A stretch of DNA of 64,000 nucleotides from Tethya wilhelma (GCA_964030475.1 CAXIPT010000006.1:553416-617415), one strand, 5' to 3'; numbered from the stretch's first letter, positions 22,512-35,684 are shown. Notes: generated by a model from the sequence alone, not told the origin. A program made the numbers and translations.

Positions 22512-23750
22512 CATATGGTGTAGTTGATAGCAGAGCCCATTAGCAAGTAGATGTAGTCTAAAAGACCTGTAAACTGTTCAGGATTGGCTTGGTACTGTAG
22601 CGGTTGGGAGTCGAGCTCTCGTTTGTGAAGTTTCAGAGATGAAGCTACGAAGAGATGTGAAATCTGGGTGTAGTCATCTTCTTCTAGATGTTCAGAAACA
22701 CTTACGCTTTTCACAAATGACCCCGTGACCTTTCCGATAATAACTGTATCATTGGCATGTGCAAGAACAGTTTAACTCTTAAGTTGGTGGGCATTAAAAA
22801 GATAGAGAGCAAGGTCTCCAATGCCTGCTAGAAGGGCTACTGAGAGTAAAAGAAGCAATCCTAGAGTACAACAAATACGCTCAGATGTGCTACAATTAGA
22901 AAAGCATCAGATTCTAGAAATGCTCGATTTGCTCTTTTTTACATCTGATTCAGTCTTGTCAGAATCTGGATTAGGTCGTAGAACAGTAGTTTCTGTTGGA
23001 GTTTGGTCATCAATGCGCCAGTTAATGGATGTATTGTGGACTTTAACCGTCACTTGGTTGACTTGATCAGTGACTGAGGGTGGAGGAATTTGAAGGTGAG
23101 GTGTGGTTTCTTCTTGGGTCTTCTTTGCAGTACCTCAAGTTCCATTCAGCGGCTACTCCATCTCTATCGGTCATCTGCACAATGACACATGAAAAAGGTT
23201 AAAGGTCACAGTGGCACACGTACATGCCCAAAGTTTTTATATGCAGTACAAAAAGGTCACGTACAAATCGCTTTTATATGCACCAGAGCTTGAACAGTGT
23301 CAGTATATCAAGAGGATACCTAGCCCCATAGCTATAGCTCATTTAGTGTGAATTATATGTACATTTAGTCTTACTGCTATATTAATAATATTGTATAGCA
23401 GAGTTTATATAATATACAGCATCTGGATTTTGCCATAACTACACCATTGACTAGCTTTAGTTTACAAGCTGAAGCAGTAGCCACAGCGATCATAATAACA
23501 TGTGTACCATAATCAGTATGTACATGTACGCTGTCCCTCCAGTATCATCTTACCTCTATGTCCATGCTGATCTTGGTAGTCTTGGACCACTCTTGCCACC
23601 TCAATCAGCTGAATCTCGTTCAGCACTTTCACCAGTAAAGTGACGTCACCTGGATACACCTTCGAGCTTCTCAGCTTGATAAAGACATCTAAATACTGAG
23701 GTCTTCTGGTGTTACGATATTGTCAGGACAAATCGTACCGGTATCGGATT
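22512..23750 (-). pseudogene. Broken third copy of the DED/two-pass membrane gene
   Basis: 22512-23165 matches 33140-33767: it keeps the linker, helix 1 region and first part of the ectodomain (SVSEHLEEDDYTQIS segment), then ends abruptly in mid-ectodomain at about 22512. A TAA replaces the glutamine codon before TVLAH (QLKS then stop). 23556-23750 matches the end of the tandem-DED exon at 35096-35275 with its donor intact, but has a 7-base insertion after the LYQAEK position and a TAG where the intact copy reads DLFRR. The linker exons between them are missing. These lesions show a decayed segmental duplicate. Confidence 0.8.
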
Positions 23751-23984
23751 AGTTTTGCAATTTAACCGTAATTATATTTAATACTAAGCAGGTTGTCCAA
23801 CTATGTCAATAATATTAAATAATGATATAAATTTAATACTTCATATTCCTACCCAACCGATTGGAAACAATTTGAATCTATAAACTTGAAACTATGATTG
23901 TACAGATCGATATCATTGCATGTATTTAGGTTACAAGATGATGAGGAATATATATATATATATATAATATAAAAAAAAGGGAAA

Positions 23985-24125
23985 AAATGAAGTATAAATT
24001 ATACGGTAGTCATGCGCCGAAATTGAGACATTCCTTGTTTCATTACTTTTTCCCGCACTGACATGCCCATTCACCTACACTCTTTAATTTTTTTGGAATT
24101 TTTACTATTATATTAGAGATCAGAG
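23985..24125. repeat. Half copy of a dispersed fold-back element
   Basis: The stretch from gtagtcatgcgccgaaattgag to tgcccattcacctacactc is related to one arm of the elements at 56345-56720 and 57800-58000. Only one arm is evident. The remaining interval 23751-24453 holds no other supported feature. Confidence 0.65.
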
Positions 24126-24453
24126 TGCCGACCACTTCAAAATCCACTATGGAATATATTCGGTGCCGACATGCCGACAATGAATAAATTCAAGAACCAA
24201 AATGATCGATGACGTATGTAAGAAATTTTTGAATTTAGAGTTTGTGCAATTTTAAGCGAAAGGGATATACTTTGCACTGTGTTGGGCAAAAAAATAATTA
24301 TGTTATTGTAATTGTAAACTTCTGTACAATCATGATGAAGACTCAAGAGTCTCTAATAAACAATCATGACACTCATACCTCAAAAAACAATGATATACAG
24401 CAAAACTTATACAGAACAGGTTTTTACAGAGCAACATTCATGTAGTGTAATGT

Positions 24454-26066
24454 TTACAGAATAGCTTCATGTTTTCGCCTCTCCTTATCTTCGAAGTCAG
24501 TCTCACCATCACTAACTACAGATTGTACTGAAACTTCTTTGCAAAGTAAACACAGTTCACGCTGAAGATCATTAGCAGAGGGGCGTTCATGATGATCCCA
24601 ACTGAGGCATCTCTTGACTAGAACAACAAACTTCTGATTAGCTCCTAGCTTCTTTTCCAGATCATACTGGTAAGATTGTCTGATTTTTTCAACACCCTTT
24701 AGAGCGGCTTGATTTGTTGATTCAAATCGTTTGATTACTACAATTGTCGAGAGGTGTCCGAAAGAAAATACGTCAGCTTTTAGATTGTATCTCACTTTAC
24801 TAGAGCCTAGAGTTGGACTAAGAGTTTCAGGAGCACAGTAGAGCAAGTTACCAGGACGTTCAGTCATTGTAGCAATATCACTGGATGAATCAAGCTCAGT
24901 TATACGGGAATTTCCAAAGTCTGCAATTTTTGCAATACCATTTTCATTAAGAAGAACATTCTGTACTGTAAGATCACGATGAACGACATTTTCTCCATGA
25001 AGATATGCCAATCCTTTGGAGACATCATGTAACAGTTGGAGCATTGCTGAGTGAGCGAGATCAGGATTCTCCTTTAGATAGTTGTATAAACTTGTTTTCA
25101 GCAATTCCATGATTAAAAAAGGTTCCGGAATTTTTGTATTGCCACCAATATATTGGACAATGTTTGGATGTTGTAATTGTTCGAGTCTTGAAAGTATGTC
25201 AGCTTCCTTCTTTATCTGTTCTATCATGCCTTTCTTTTGGTAAAAGAATTTTCCAGCGTACAATTTTCCTCTGTACCTAACTTTTTTCACACAGCCATAT
25301 GAACCACTTCCGAGAGGGTTGTCAGGGTCAACGTGACTAATCTCTTCCTTTTTTATGAGTTGGGAATTGTGTCCATTACCAACAGATACATCTGAAAATG
25401 AGTATACAACATTTTATAATGAATGTCAAATTGATTGCTTTTTAATAGTGAATCAGATATCTCAGGCTAAGCCCCGGCCCTGGCCAGCATGCATCATTAC
25501 TGACCTCTAGAAATCAATCCAAGACCTGCTGTCTTAGCTTCATTTGGTTGTGAGGGATCACTGGCTATATTTGAGTCAGTATCATTCTCCATTAGTCTAC
25601 TGGCAGGGAGGAGTTTTGAATATAAATATCTTGTACTAAGATCGAGATTCGGTGGGGTATCATCCTCCATTGGCCCAGGTATACCACTGAAGAGGGTGGC
25701 AGGTGCTTTTGAAGGATCATGAATATATCTTGGATGGGGATTATCTGGACAATATATAAATGTAATGTACTATGAATGGCAAGTGAAACTACCTTCAAAA
25801 CAATGTACAATTAAGTGAGTCTTCACTAGCAATGAGTCCTTTGCTTGGTGGGTTACAATTAGAGTTGAAAGGACATGTGCATGGGTTAAATGCATGCTAT
25901 TTAGCTATAATTCAGACATCTCAAAGACCACCAAATATGATCGATCTCCCTTCTTATTTTTGCGCATGCACACGCGTGCATAAATATTCACTGGGAAAGA
26001 GCTTGGGAACAAGGCTCCATACAGATCGAGAGCCTGGTATGCAAAATCACGTGAATGACGTTGCCT

Positions 26067-26108
<42 letters not shown>

Positions 26109-26658
26109 TGGTTTCTCTACTACAGCATACTAATTTTTCCACATGCACGCTACGTCATTCAGGTGATTTCATATACTAGGCTCTCCGCCTTCCTATTTTT
26201 CAGCATGCAATATTTAGGGAGAGAGCCTGGGAACGAGGCTACCAAATATGTACAAGAAATTGAGTGAGCTCAACCTCAAAGGAAGTCAGCTTGCATCATA
26301 TTTAAGACATCCTGACTGACTGGGATCAAAATTACAGTATAGTAACCCCAAGTTGATAACATTATTTTGGAAGGCTCAACCTAGCTGGGGAATTGAAGTT
26401 TGACCTTTGACTCAATTATAAACATGCTGGCTGTATAATACATGTCACTTAGAGATCTAGTCCATACATGTGCAATCTACATCAGCAAATCTATACTTAA
26501 GATATAACAATAAAATTATGTCTCAAGTCACTCGCATGCACTACTGAAATGAGAAAATGAGGCTAAGTAGTTCTACTGGTACTTTCCAAGCTCTGCATTG
26601 TGCACTAATGTGATTTGGCTTATAAGTACAAATACACACACTTCAACAGTACTTATCA

Positions 26659-26708
<50 letters not shown>

Positions 26709-28829
26709 TAGCCTCAGCAGCCGTCATTCTCTAGCTTGGAGAGTTGGTTGGAGCACCTGCAGTTGAGTCACCACCTCAAGATGCTCCACTCTCATGGAGT
26801 GAGCCAGGTCTTCCAGCTGTCAGGGATCACAGAAGATGTGAAGAGTACCAAGTTATTAATCTACTAAGATCATAAGACTAGTCTAACTGTGATCCACCGT
26901 ACTAAGGATGAACAACTGTACAGAGACATAGCAACACTACAGTACTATGACTGGTTGGCCAATTTCTGGCTGCTGGCTAGTCCGTTATAATGGGAGATTT
27001 GAGTCTGGCTAGCGAGACTAACAGCTGCATGGTAACTATCAGCACTGACTGTAGCCTCGTCCCCAGGCTCCTCCCTCACGAATATTTTCTTTATCAATGC
27101 ATTCAGTGGCAGATTTAGGGTGGTTCCTAGGGTTCCATGGAACCCCTCTTTCAGCTGAGACCTCGCATAATAAATTAATTAACTGTGGGGACTGGAATAG
27201 TGCTAGCTAGAACCCCCCTTTCAACTTAAAAATACCAAAAGCAACTCAAAATATCACTGTATATCAGTCTTTGGTTTACGATAATATAGTTTCTCACTCT
27301 TTCTTTCTCCATTCAGGCCTTGTGGCAAAATCTAGCTGTCTGCACGCTAAAGGGGCGGGGCTTTACGAACGGAAGTGGGCGTGGCTTGGCAAAAATTTCC
27401 CGCGCGTTTCGCGCACATTGGTTGGAACCCTTCTATTTCAAATCCTAGATCTGCCACTTTATGTAGAGATGGATTATGGTTATCATTGGGGCGAGCCTGC
27501 ATGAGCGAGCCCCATTGGAACGGTGAAACATTGAGGCAACTGTAACGGCTTTGACCAAACCGGAAATAGCAATGATGCTCAAATTATGCGAAAAATTAAA
27601 CAACCTGGCCTCAGATATATTTACGGTATTTCTATAAATTACACGCGCGCATGCAAAATCGAAGAACATTGAAAGAGCTATAGCTGGCCCGCTGGACGTG
27701 CACAGATCGATCAAGTTCTGAACAAGTCCTTTGAGCATATGTTTCATATTAGTTGCTGCTTTAGTCTAACAGTACTGGCAGTCTGCCACTCACAGTCAGC
27801 TCATCCTGACAGTACTTCCACTCAAATCAGCTAAGCATGACAGTACTGCCACTCATAGTCAGCTCAGCCTGACAGTCCACTCACAGGTCAGCTCAGCCTA
27901 GCAGTACTGGCACTCACAGCCTCACAGTCAGCTAAGCCTAGCTTGTTTCTTCACTCCTTCCCAGGCGAATGGGCAGCTCTGCTTGTGGCCTTGACTGAGT
28001 TGAAAATCTACTTATAATAATTATTACTTAGGCTAGAATCATTTCAATTTTGCCTATAACAAGAGTAGGCCTAGATATAACCATGCTCTTATCTACTTTG
28101 TAATAGCATAGTCCTGTGAATGAAGATCCTTCGCTCAGGCTCGCCCAACGAATTCCATCTGACTAGTAATTATTGATCTGCATTTTTTGTGTTAATTATG
28201 TCACATACAACAAACCACTAAGAGACATGCATATGGGACTATATAGAGTACCCTTATAGCTCACCTTTATGTGTATGTTGGTGTTGGTGTTGGTACTTTA
28301 GGACTATTCTTGCTGCATCATATAGGTGAAAATCACTTAGCACTTGTACTAGCAGCTTTACATCACCTGGATAGACTTTTGCTGCTAGGTAAAGAATTCT
28401 AAACAGTTCTTCAGGAGTGCCGATATTATCAGGATGAGTTGTCAAACAACATCTTAGATTCCTAAACTGTTCTTCATCCAATCCCATAATAACTGTCATG
28501 ATCATTTCAGCAAAGGCAAATTCAGGCAGTTGTTTACATTCTTCCAACTGCTCCTTTGAACTGCCAAGTTTATCTACAACCTCAGAATTCACACCAACCA
28601 TATACAGCATTGATTGAAGAATAGCAACAGCATTGGAGCTTAGGCTTGGGTACAGTTGAAGAAGCTGAAAGATGTCTGGAATACAGTAGGCCTTTTCCAA
28701 ATGGATCGATCTGAGACCAAGAAAGTAACTGATTAACTTGACCCGGCGACATTGGTCTTTGTTTGTAGCGTCCTTGAGCTCGCTAAGCAGCAGTGAAAAA
28801 CTCCTTTCAGTATCATCTGATTGAAACAT
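24454..28829 (-). CDS. Tandem-DED protein kinase
   Basis: Exons 28829-28265 (565 nt), 25744-25505 (240 nt) and 25391-24454 (938 nt), all phase 1, give about 580 residues. Exon 1 carries two DED-like domains (about 10-85 and 98-185). Exon 2 is a polar linker. Exon 3 carries a complete kinase: G-loop GSGSYGCV, lysine in AGKFF, helix-C glutamate in the KKEADIL stretch, catalytic HRDLTVQN, DFG, and APET, so it should be active. HRDLT.xN resembles tyrosine-kinase/TKL catalytic loops rather than classical HRDLAARN. It ends in an acidic-basic tail with EAIL. The 2.5-kb first intron is packed with repeats, and an unrecognised extra linker exon could lie there, although direct splicing is in phase. 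Likely an oligomerisation-activated kinase (inference). Confidence 0.78.
26069..26102. repeat. (AG)n microsatellite, intronic
   Basis: Simple GA/AG tract inside the first intron of the tandem-DED kinase, flanked by half elements with cctgggaacgaggct ends (about 26215-26240). Confidence 0.9.
26665..26705. repeat. (CA)n microsatellite, intronic
   Basis: About twenty CA units in the first intron of the tandem-DED kinase. Confidence 0.9.
27106..27463. mobile_element. Short inverted-repeat element (MITE)
   Basis: The left end reads agtggcagatttaggg with ggttcc shortly after; the right end, reverse-complemented, reads agtggcagatctaggatttg with gggttcc. The imperfect terminal inverted repeats enclose about 360 bases and lie in the intron of the kinase gene. 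No target duplication was confirmed. Confidence 0.6.
27767..27942. repeat. Degenerate tandem repeat
   Basis: At least four imperfect units of the type cagtactggcactcacagtcagctcagcctga run head to tail. Intronic, no coding signal. Confidence 0.65.
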
Positions 28830-29505
28830 AGTATAAAATAAAACCTACATGTATATACCTGACACTGTATTATGTAGAAGACTTTAGCAACAGTCCGTGT
28901 GCCTAAAATGGCTATATATATGGGGGGAATTAACAGGTAGGGATTTCCCTGAAACTTTGTAGACCAACGAAGCACGTGCATGCATGCGTAACATCAAGAG
29001 TATATAATAAAAAGGGAAGAGAGTATATCGAATGCGCTTTTTGCCCTGTACAATATGTATGCAGAAAATAACGTGATCAACTTCCTTTACAGTGCACATG
29101 ATCTTGATGCTTTAAGATCATGTGCATGCGCTGTCAAGGAAGTCGGTCATGTTATAAATCTTCTCATCGAACTAAATCCTGTGGCCCTGTAGACTAATTC
29201 TGTTAGGCAACTCTCTTTTATTGCATGGAGGCAAAATAGAAGAAGAAAATACTGCAACAAATTCACAGACTGCTCAGTATCAACAGATAGGCACCTAGGA
29301 GGGACTATAGACTATGTAGCCGGTATTAAAGCAAACACATACCGTAATAGTAAGTGAAGAAGTTATAGAAGCTCAGAAAATCAAGACAAGACTGATGCGC
29401 TTAGTACGTATTATCTATGATTTATCAAAATTTTATGTCAGACCGTTCACACTCAGCCCATGGAGAAGTACAGAGCCAAACTACTTTCTCAATATACACT
29501 GAATA

Positions 29506-29784
29506 AACAAGTAAAAAAACCATTGGAAATTTAATGAGACACAGGAATGGCTAAATCGTAAAAAGAACGCAAACAAGATGGAATGGCTGTTAAGAGTGTG
29601 TGCAGAATTCCTGTATATGGGCTGCATTTAACAATCTCCTTATTGAGTCTCTCATTTTGCCCACAGGAAGAATTCCTTACACACTCTAACAGCCGACCAT
29701 CTTGTTCAAGTTGCGTTCTTTTTACGATTTAGCCATTCCTGTGTCTCAATGATTACATTTCCAATGTTTTTTTTACTTGTTTGT
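29506..29784. mobile_element. Long fold-back MITE
   Basis: The left part from acaagtaaaaaaacc through gacacaggaatggctaaatc to cagaattcct is repeated as reverse complement on the right (gattagccattcctgtgtc-like through ttttttacttgttt). Arms are about 110 bases with few mismatches; the centre is about 50 bases. No ORF. Confidence 0.85.
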
Positions 29785-30189
29785 TCTCATTTTTCCATAT
29801 TTCTACAAATTACATTTGAGTTGGTGTGTGTAGCTAGCTACTGAGCTAGTAGTCTGGCAAGCCAGACTCACTGAGCCAGCAGCTGGCTGCTGAGCTGGTA
29901 TTAAAGTTTGAACTTGTGTAGCCTGCTTGATACTGAAGTGAAACACACATCTCAGTCATTTGGAGGCAGGAGCTATATCATAAGATTTACTTGTCTTTCT
30001 ATATGTTATGATAATCAAAGTCCTGATTCATCTCTTAAGAAGAGCAAGGTATCACAAAATAGTTCAGGGCAACTTCAGTGCATTTAATTCCAAATAACGC
30101 ACACTTATGTGTGTGGAAAGGGTCGTCAATTCGAATTTTCTCGAAGCTAATGAATTATGCATGAGTGTAGAAATTAATGGCGGGCCATA

Positions 30190-30730
30190 TGGTGGAGGCG
30201 CTAGCTACTTAATGAGAGGCGCTAAAAACCTATGGCAAAAGCGACTGTACCGGAAGAAACCAAGTTCGTTCGTTCAAGAATCAGCTTCTAAAAGTGAATG
30301 GTCTCTGAGAAAAGTTGACTGAGCCAAGATAGAAAAAGAAGAACTTGAGAATGGGCTATTCCATTTAATAAGCATACATCCCCTGTAGAAGAGCGATAAT
30401 TACGGGAAGGGGGGTGTTTTTCCACAAAACTAATTACTGTACTATGGGGGTATCTTGGACAAGAAGTTAATGTCCAGGGGGATATAAGAAAAATTTTAAA
30501 TGTATCCAGGGGGGCAACTTGAGTTCCATCACATTGTCTAAGGGGGTGAATTGAAATGATTGTAATGTTGTCCTAAGAAGCCTTTTAGTGCTAAGCGCTC
30601 AGTTTTGCAGAGTTATTCGCGTGAATATTTGTAAAAAAATTTGCGCTAATGGGCCATCCGTGCCATTCCTGTGTACCCAGTACTACCGTACTGGGAATTA
30701 CCTTGCCTACTGGACAAAACCAAAGCTCTA
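30190..30730. repeat. Dispersed repeat, copy A
   Basis: Shares several blocks in the same order with 51205-51575: aagcgac...gaaaccaag, agatagaaaaagaagaa, taagaagccttttag, gcagagttattcgcgtgaat and gtacccagtacta. The family is unknown and no protein frame is conserved. Confidence 0.7.
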
Positions 30731-31358
30731 ATCACTGTCCTGGGAGTTGCCTGGACTCCAGAGAAACAACTTCACTGACAATGAAAAGCACTAAAGTGCT
30801 AAACCCTCGGCGATCGGCGCGGCGAGCTCACATGCATTGCGGGTTTGCGATCTCAGAACAGGTGATTCAAGATCGGAACTTTGTGAAACTTATTGCTAAA
30901 TCTACGATCAACTCTCTGCTGCTCTGACTCATTAGTACGCTTGGATACTTTTGACCTACTATCACTTACTCTACGATAAGCTTTCTGTTGCTCTGTTTCA
31001 CTAGCTCTTTTGACAGCTGTACATTTCTTGTCTTGGTTTCTACGATTCGACAAAATTGCTAGCAGAGTACAAGATATAGCTAGCAACTCACAACTCAAAG
31101 AACACCCAATCAGCGGATTAAAGCAGATATCTACGAAGAACATAGTAAGGGCTCGCAAAAGCAGTCGGACCGTGTGTAAATTCTAAATACTGCACACCTA
31201 CTTGGGCGTATACAATAGGCGTGGCGTAAGCCTTATGCATGCTTCAATACAAAAGTACGAAGCCTCAGATATTGTGTGTTCATGCATAAACAGAGAAAAT
31301 TCACAAATAATTGAGACAAAAATACACAAAATAGATACAGTTTAGTCTTCATTCTTCA

Positions 31359-32315
31359 TCAGTGTGTCTCTTCAACAGGCAAATGAGGGTTAGGGGACTG
31401 TCCTCTATCATTTATACCACCTGCATACATCATTACAAACAGAGAGAAAGAAAGATGAAACATTAAATCACACAATAACCAGTTGAGAGCTTCGAAACAC
31501 TAACATAAACAGACCCAACAGATTCAACAACTACTTACAATCTGAGAACACTATTTTGAGGTCTCAAGAGTCTACACACTGATCAAAAAATCTCAGACAC
31601 AGTGGGTCTAGTCATTGAGTTTCAAAAAAGCTCAGCCGACGGAAGTAACTAAAATTAAGAGTTGGAGAGAAATTTCATACAAGAATATGTCAACAGTACC
31701 TTGCTCTTGTGTGGGTGGTGGTGGTTGTGGTTCTGTTTGTGGGATCTTTTTGATGGTTTCATCGACCATCTTTGAAATATCTCGTCTCCCGATATCGCTC
31801 AGCCATCTCGATAGCAGCTCTAATGACTCTTTCTCACGATCTAGCGACAACGCATCTTCATGAAGTAATCTCAGAAACAACTTGACAGAGGTCTTGATCC
31901 TTTCTGAAGCAACTCCTAATTTTTCTTCGGGTATACGATTTGTCAACCTCCTAAGGTACTCACCATTACCAAGGTGATCTGAAACAAGTACTAGCAACTC
32001 GGTGAAGTAGAGTTTGGGAATATGTTTGCTCTCTTGAGCTGGCAGAAAGCTCTCCAACTCAGATACGTACTTCGGACTCACACCAGCCGTTTTCAGAAGC
32101 CTTATCAAGAGTGGGATGGCCGTCTCTGGGTGTCTGGACTTTATCTCGCGGTGAATTTCGGGTATTTTCTTTGAGCTATCTTCGACCATTCCATATGGTA
32201 CCACTGCTGCGGCCAAGAGACGCACTCTTTCTACTTGATTTTCGGTGGAAAAGCAGTCAATTTTGGACAGTACTTTTGATAGCTCGGGCTTCTTTTCAGA
32301 GCCTCCGGTGGCCAT
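31359..32315 (-). CDS. Small tandem-DED adaptor, copy 2
   Basis: The main exon starts at the ATG at 32315 (MATGGSEKKPELSKVLS) and runs to a GTACTG donor near 31699. It has the same two DED-like domains as the copy at 19866, with SDIGRRDISKM preserving the RxDL-like site and the same proline-rich tail. Downstream, the mini-exon and a terminal exon (about 31420-31359, ending HLPVEETH) are conserved with copy 1. In the putative intron just after the donor the two copies differ by single-base indels, which argues against read-through coding. It belongs to the duplicated block that also includes the membrane gene starting at 35684. Confidence 0.75.
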
Positions 32316-32568
32316 GTTTTGCTCACTATCAGTATTGAGGGGGATCCCCTGTATGTTAATTAACAAATACGTCACTATTGCGTCATTATCCTCGCGCGAT
32401 CGCGGAAGTTACGAACTTTCCTTTCACCATAAATGCATGGCGGCAGCTGAAAAGAAGCAAATTAGCACGTTAATTTTTTTCCCTTTCTTGAAGTAAATAA
32501 GGATAATAATAAAGTGACATAAAACAATTTTGTAAGTGAGAAAGTAAATAAAATGATCACAATAAATT

Positions 32569-35500
32569 TCACAGGGATTCATAACCACACCTAGACCTGT
32601 GCCATCCATATCTTTTTACTACACACGAACAAAAAACACCAACTACTAAAACGACACCACACACAAACACACACAGAGCAACAATCATAGCAGTCATCAC
32701 AACACTCGATCTCATTGGTCGAAGCTCAAGATGTGTCGTCATAGGATCGTCAGCTACAGGCGGCTCCACGAAACCTATGACATAATCTCCATGGTGAACA
32801 TGAAGGACACAAGAAACAGGGTCATAAATTCCTTGGGGACATTCTTTAACTGCTTCGTCATAATCGTCCGGATCGAGATAAAACTGTTCGATATTGTATT
32901 GATATTTGTACACAATGTTTCCAGGCGTTTCGGACATTAAGAAATAGTAGGCTGCTTTGTTCACGATCCAAGAGCTTAGTGACCAGCAACATGTGTTATT
33001 GTTGGTACCAAATTCAAGAACCTTGTGGTACACGGCATGGTCTGTATCATAGAGTCGGTAGCTTGTTACATTGTCGAAAATGTAGAAGTTTCCACTTAAG
33101 TCTTCGTTACTATTGGTCACACTTGCGAGGCATATTGTGTAGTTGATAACAGAGCCTCTTAGCAAGTAGATGTAGTCTAAAAGTCCTGTGAACTGTTCAG
33201 GACTGGCTTGGTACTGTAGCGGTTGTTTGCCTTCGAGCTCTCGTTTGTGAAGTTTCAGAGATGAAGCTACAAAGAGATGTGAAATCTGGGTGTAATCGTC
33301 TTCTTCTAGATGTTCAGAAACACTTACGCTTTTTACAAATGACCCCGTGACCTTTCCAATAATGACTGTATTATTGGCGTGTGCAAGAACAGTTTGACTC
33401 CTAAGTTGGTGGGCATTAAAAAGATAGAGAGCAAGGTCTCCAATGCCTGCTAGAATGGCTAAGAGTAAAAGAAGCAATCCTAAAGTAGAACAAATACGCT
33501 CAGATGTGCTACAATTAGAAAAGCATCCAGAAATGCTCGATTTGTTGGTCTTTACATCCAATTCAGTCTTGTTCGGGTCACGATTAGGTCCTAGAACAGT
33601 GGTTTCTGTCGAAGTTTGGTCATTGATATGGCGGTTAATGGATGTATTGTGGACTTGGTTGACTTGATCAGTGACCGAGGGTGGAGGAATTTGAAGGTGA
33701 GGTGTGGTTTCTTCTTGGGTCTTCTTTGCAGTATCATCTGTTGCTACTCCATCTCTATCATGGTCATCTGCACAATGATACATGAAAAAGGTTAAAGTCA
33801 CACTGGCACACATGCCCAAAGTTTTTATATGCAGTATATATGTGTCCAAAAAGGTCACATACAAATCATTTTTATATGCACTAGAGCTTGAACAGTGTCA
33901 GTATATCAAGAGGATACCTAGCCCCATAACTATAGCTCATTTAGTGTGAATTATATGTACATTTAGGTATACGAGACCAGTGTATAACTTTGACTATGCA
34001 CGTACCTTCGGCTAATTTAGAAAAGTTAGCAGACATATTTGATGACAGCTGTGAATGATTAGGACTGACTCCACCTGAATGTACATGTGCATGTATAGAG
34101 ATGCCTGTATCATAAATATATAATGGCCACAAACACACCATCATATACACTTACCACTAGTACTGTCACTGCGATGATATTGGCTGCCAATGGCATGAGG
34201 CATTCTTTTCATCTGTGGGTAGACTGCTTGAGACTTTTCTATCGGGTGCTGTCCAGACTCTGTGAGACCTGTTACAGCATAATGGAATTGCAGCTTCATT
34301 AGCTACATACAAGCCAGATTTTTGGACATAAACATACATAACAAATTATAGGATAAAAATATACAGCACTGTTGTGCTTTTCTCCAACACAAATCATGCA
34401 CACATAACTAAATTGCTTACAATTTGTTTGACGTGTTAGTAACTGTCCAGATTTTCCTGCATTAAAACAACAACAACCAAAATTATAACATTACATGTAT
34501 ATATGATAGTGAATCATAGGTAAACAAATATTCATCTCCCATGATAATAATTGTAATACATGATGATCATGCACTACTATAGTGACTTCATTAATTGTTG
34601 ACTTGTACAATGTCATGCACGTGCAAAACACATGCACATGGCATGCTTACTACTAGAATTTTCTCAATGGCATTTTCACAGCTCATTAGCACATACCACA
34701 CAGCTTGAATTAAAATGATACAGTTTTATACAGTGGACTTCTGGATGTGGAGTACCTTGAGAAATTAAGGCTACAAAATAACTGATCTTCAAACTCCATC
34801 AGCCCATGATGTTTGAAAAGGCTATATAGGTGGGAATGAGGCCAGCAAGTATACGTATCATAATACGCTTGCTATGTCTAGAGATATGGTAGTCCATATA
34901 GTTTCCTACTGCTTTTGTATAGCAGAGTTTATATGTAACATATAGTATCTGGATTTTGCCATAACTACACCATTGACTACAATGTATTTAACTTTAGTTT
35001 ACAAGCTGAAGCAGTAGCCACAGCGATCATAATAACATGCCCTGTGTACCACAATCAGTATGTACATGTACACTGTCCCTCCAGTATCATCTTACCTCTA
35101 TGTCCATGCTGATCTTGGTAGTCTTGGACCATTCTTGCGGCATCAATCAGCTGAATCTCGTTCAGCACTTTCACCAGTAGAGTGATGTCACCTGGATACA
35201 CCTTCTCAGCTTGATAAAGACGTCTAAAAAGGTCTTCTGGTGTTACGATATTTGCAGGACAAATCGTACCCAAACATTTTTCACCAACAAAGAACTCTCG
35301 CAGAGCTTTAAAATGTTCATCACCCAGTCCCAGAATGACAGTCACAATCATTTCAGCAAAGGCAAACCTAGGCAGTTGCTTACATTCTTCCAACTGATCC
35401 TTTGAGCTGCCAAGCTTCTTTACCACCTCGGATTCCACACCAACCATATGGAGCAACGTTTGAAGGATAGCAACAGCTTTGGAGCCGAGGCTTGGGTGTA

Positions 35501-35684
35501 GTTGAAGGAGCCGAAAGATTTCTGGAATACAAACACCCCGTTTCTCTATGTCCACATCGCTCCAGTTGAGACCGAGAAAGTAGCTGATCAACTTGACCCG
35601 GCGACATTGGTCTTTATTAGTAGCGTTCTTCAGCTCTCCAAGTAGAAGTGAGAAACTCCTGTCGGACTCAGCAGCTTGCGCCAT
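32569..35684 (-). CDS. Tandem-DED two-pass membrane protein
   Basis: Five exons, 35684-35096, 34456-34421, 34268-34155, 34074-34006 and 33767-32569 (589, 36, 114, 69 and 1199 nt), are all joined by phase-1 GT-AG introns and encode about 668 residues. Exon 1 (start MAQAAESDRSF) has two DED-like domains (about 10-88 and 100-190). Exons 2-4 are a polar linker. Exon 5 adds linker, a CFSNCSTSERIC stretch, helix 1 (about 361-385), an N-glycosylatable ectodomain (about 386-624), helix 2 and a 15-residue tail ending RCGYESL. The topology predicts cytosolic DEDs and an outward-facing loop: a sensor with a death-fold signalling head. The single-gene model rests on phases and linker continuity; two separate genes remain possible without transcript data. 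Confidence 0.72.

Larger units (their letters stand above)
28830..31358. other. Repeat-rich intergenic region
   Basis: Apart from the two repeats listed separately, it contains an ORF-like stretch on the minus strand (31158-30853) with internally similar arginine/glutamate units (SETEQQKAYRRVSD and NESEQQRVDRRFSN). Such units occur in transposon-encoded proteins, but the frame is short and isolated, so it is not called a gene. Confidence 0.4.

Noticed and set aside
26730..26830. Minus-strand exon reading LEDLAHSMRVEHLEVV as an extra linker of the tandem-DED kinase
   Set aside because: It ends in a stop codon before any donor and is not in any paralogue; the two flanking exons already join in phase.
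30853..31158. Small gene with repeated SE-EQQ--RR units
   Set aside because: Isolated, short, no supporting splice structure; probably a transposon remnant.
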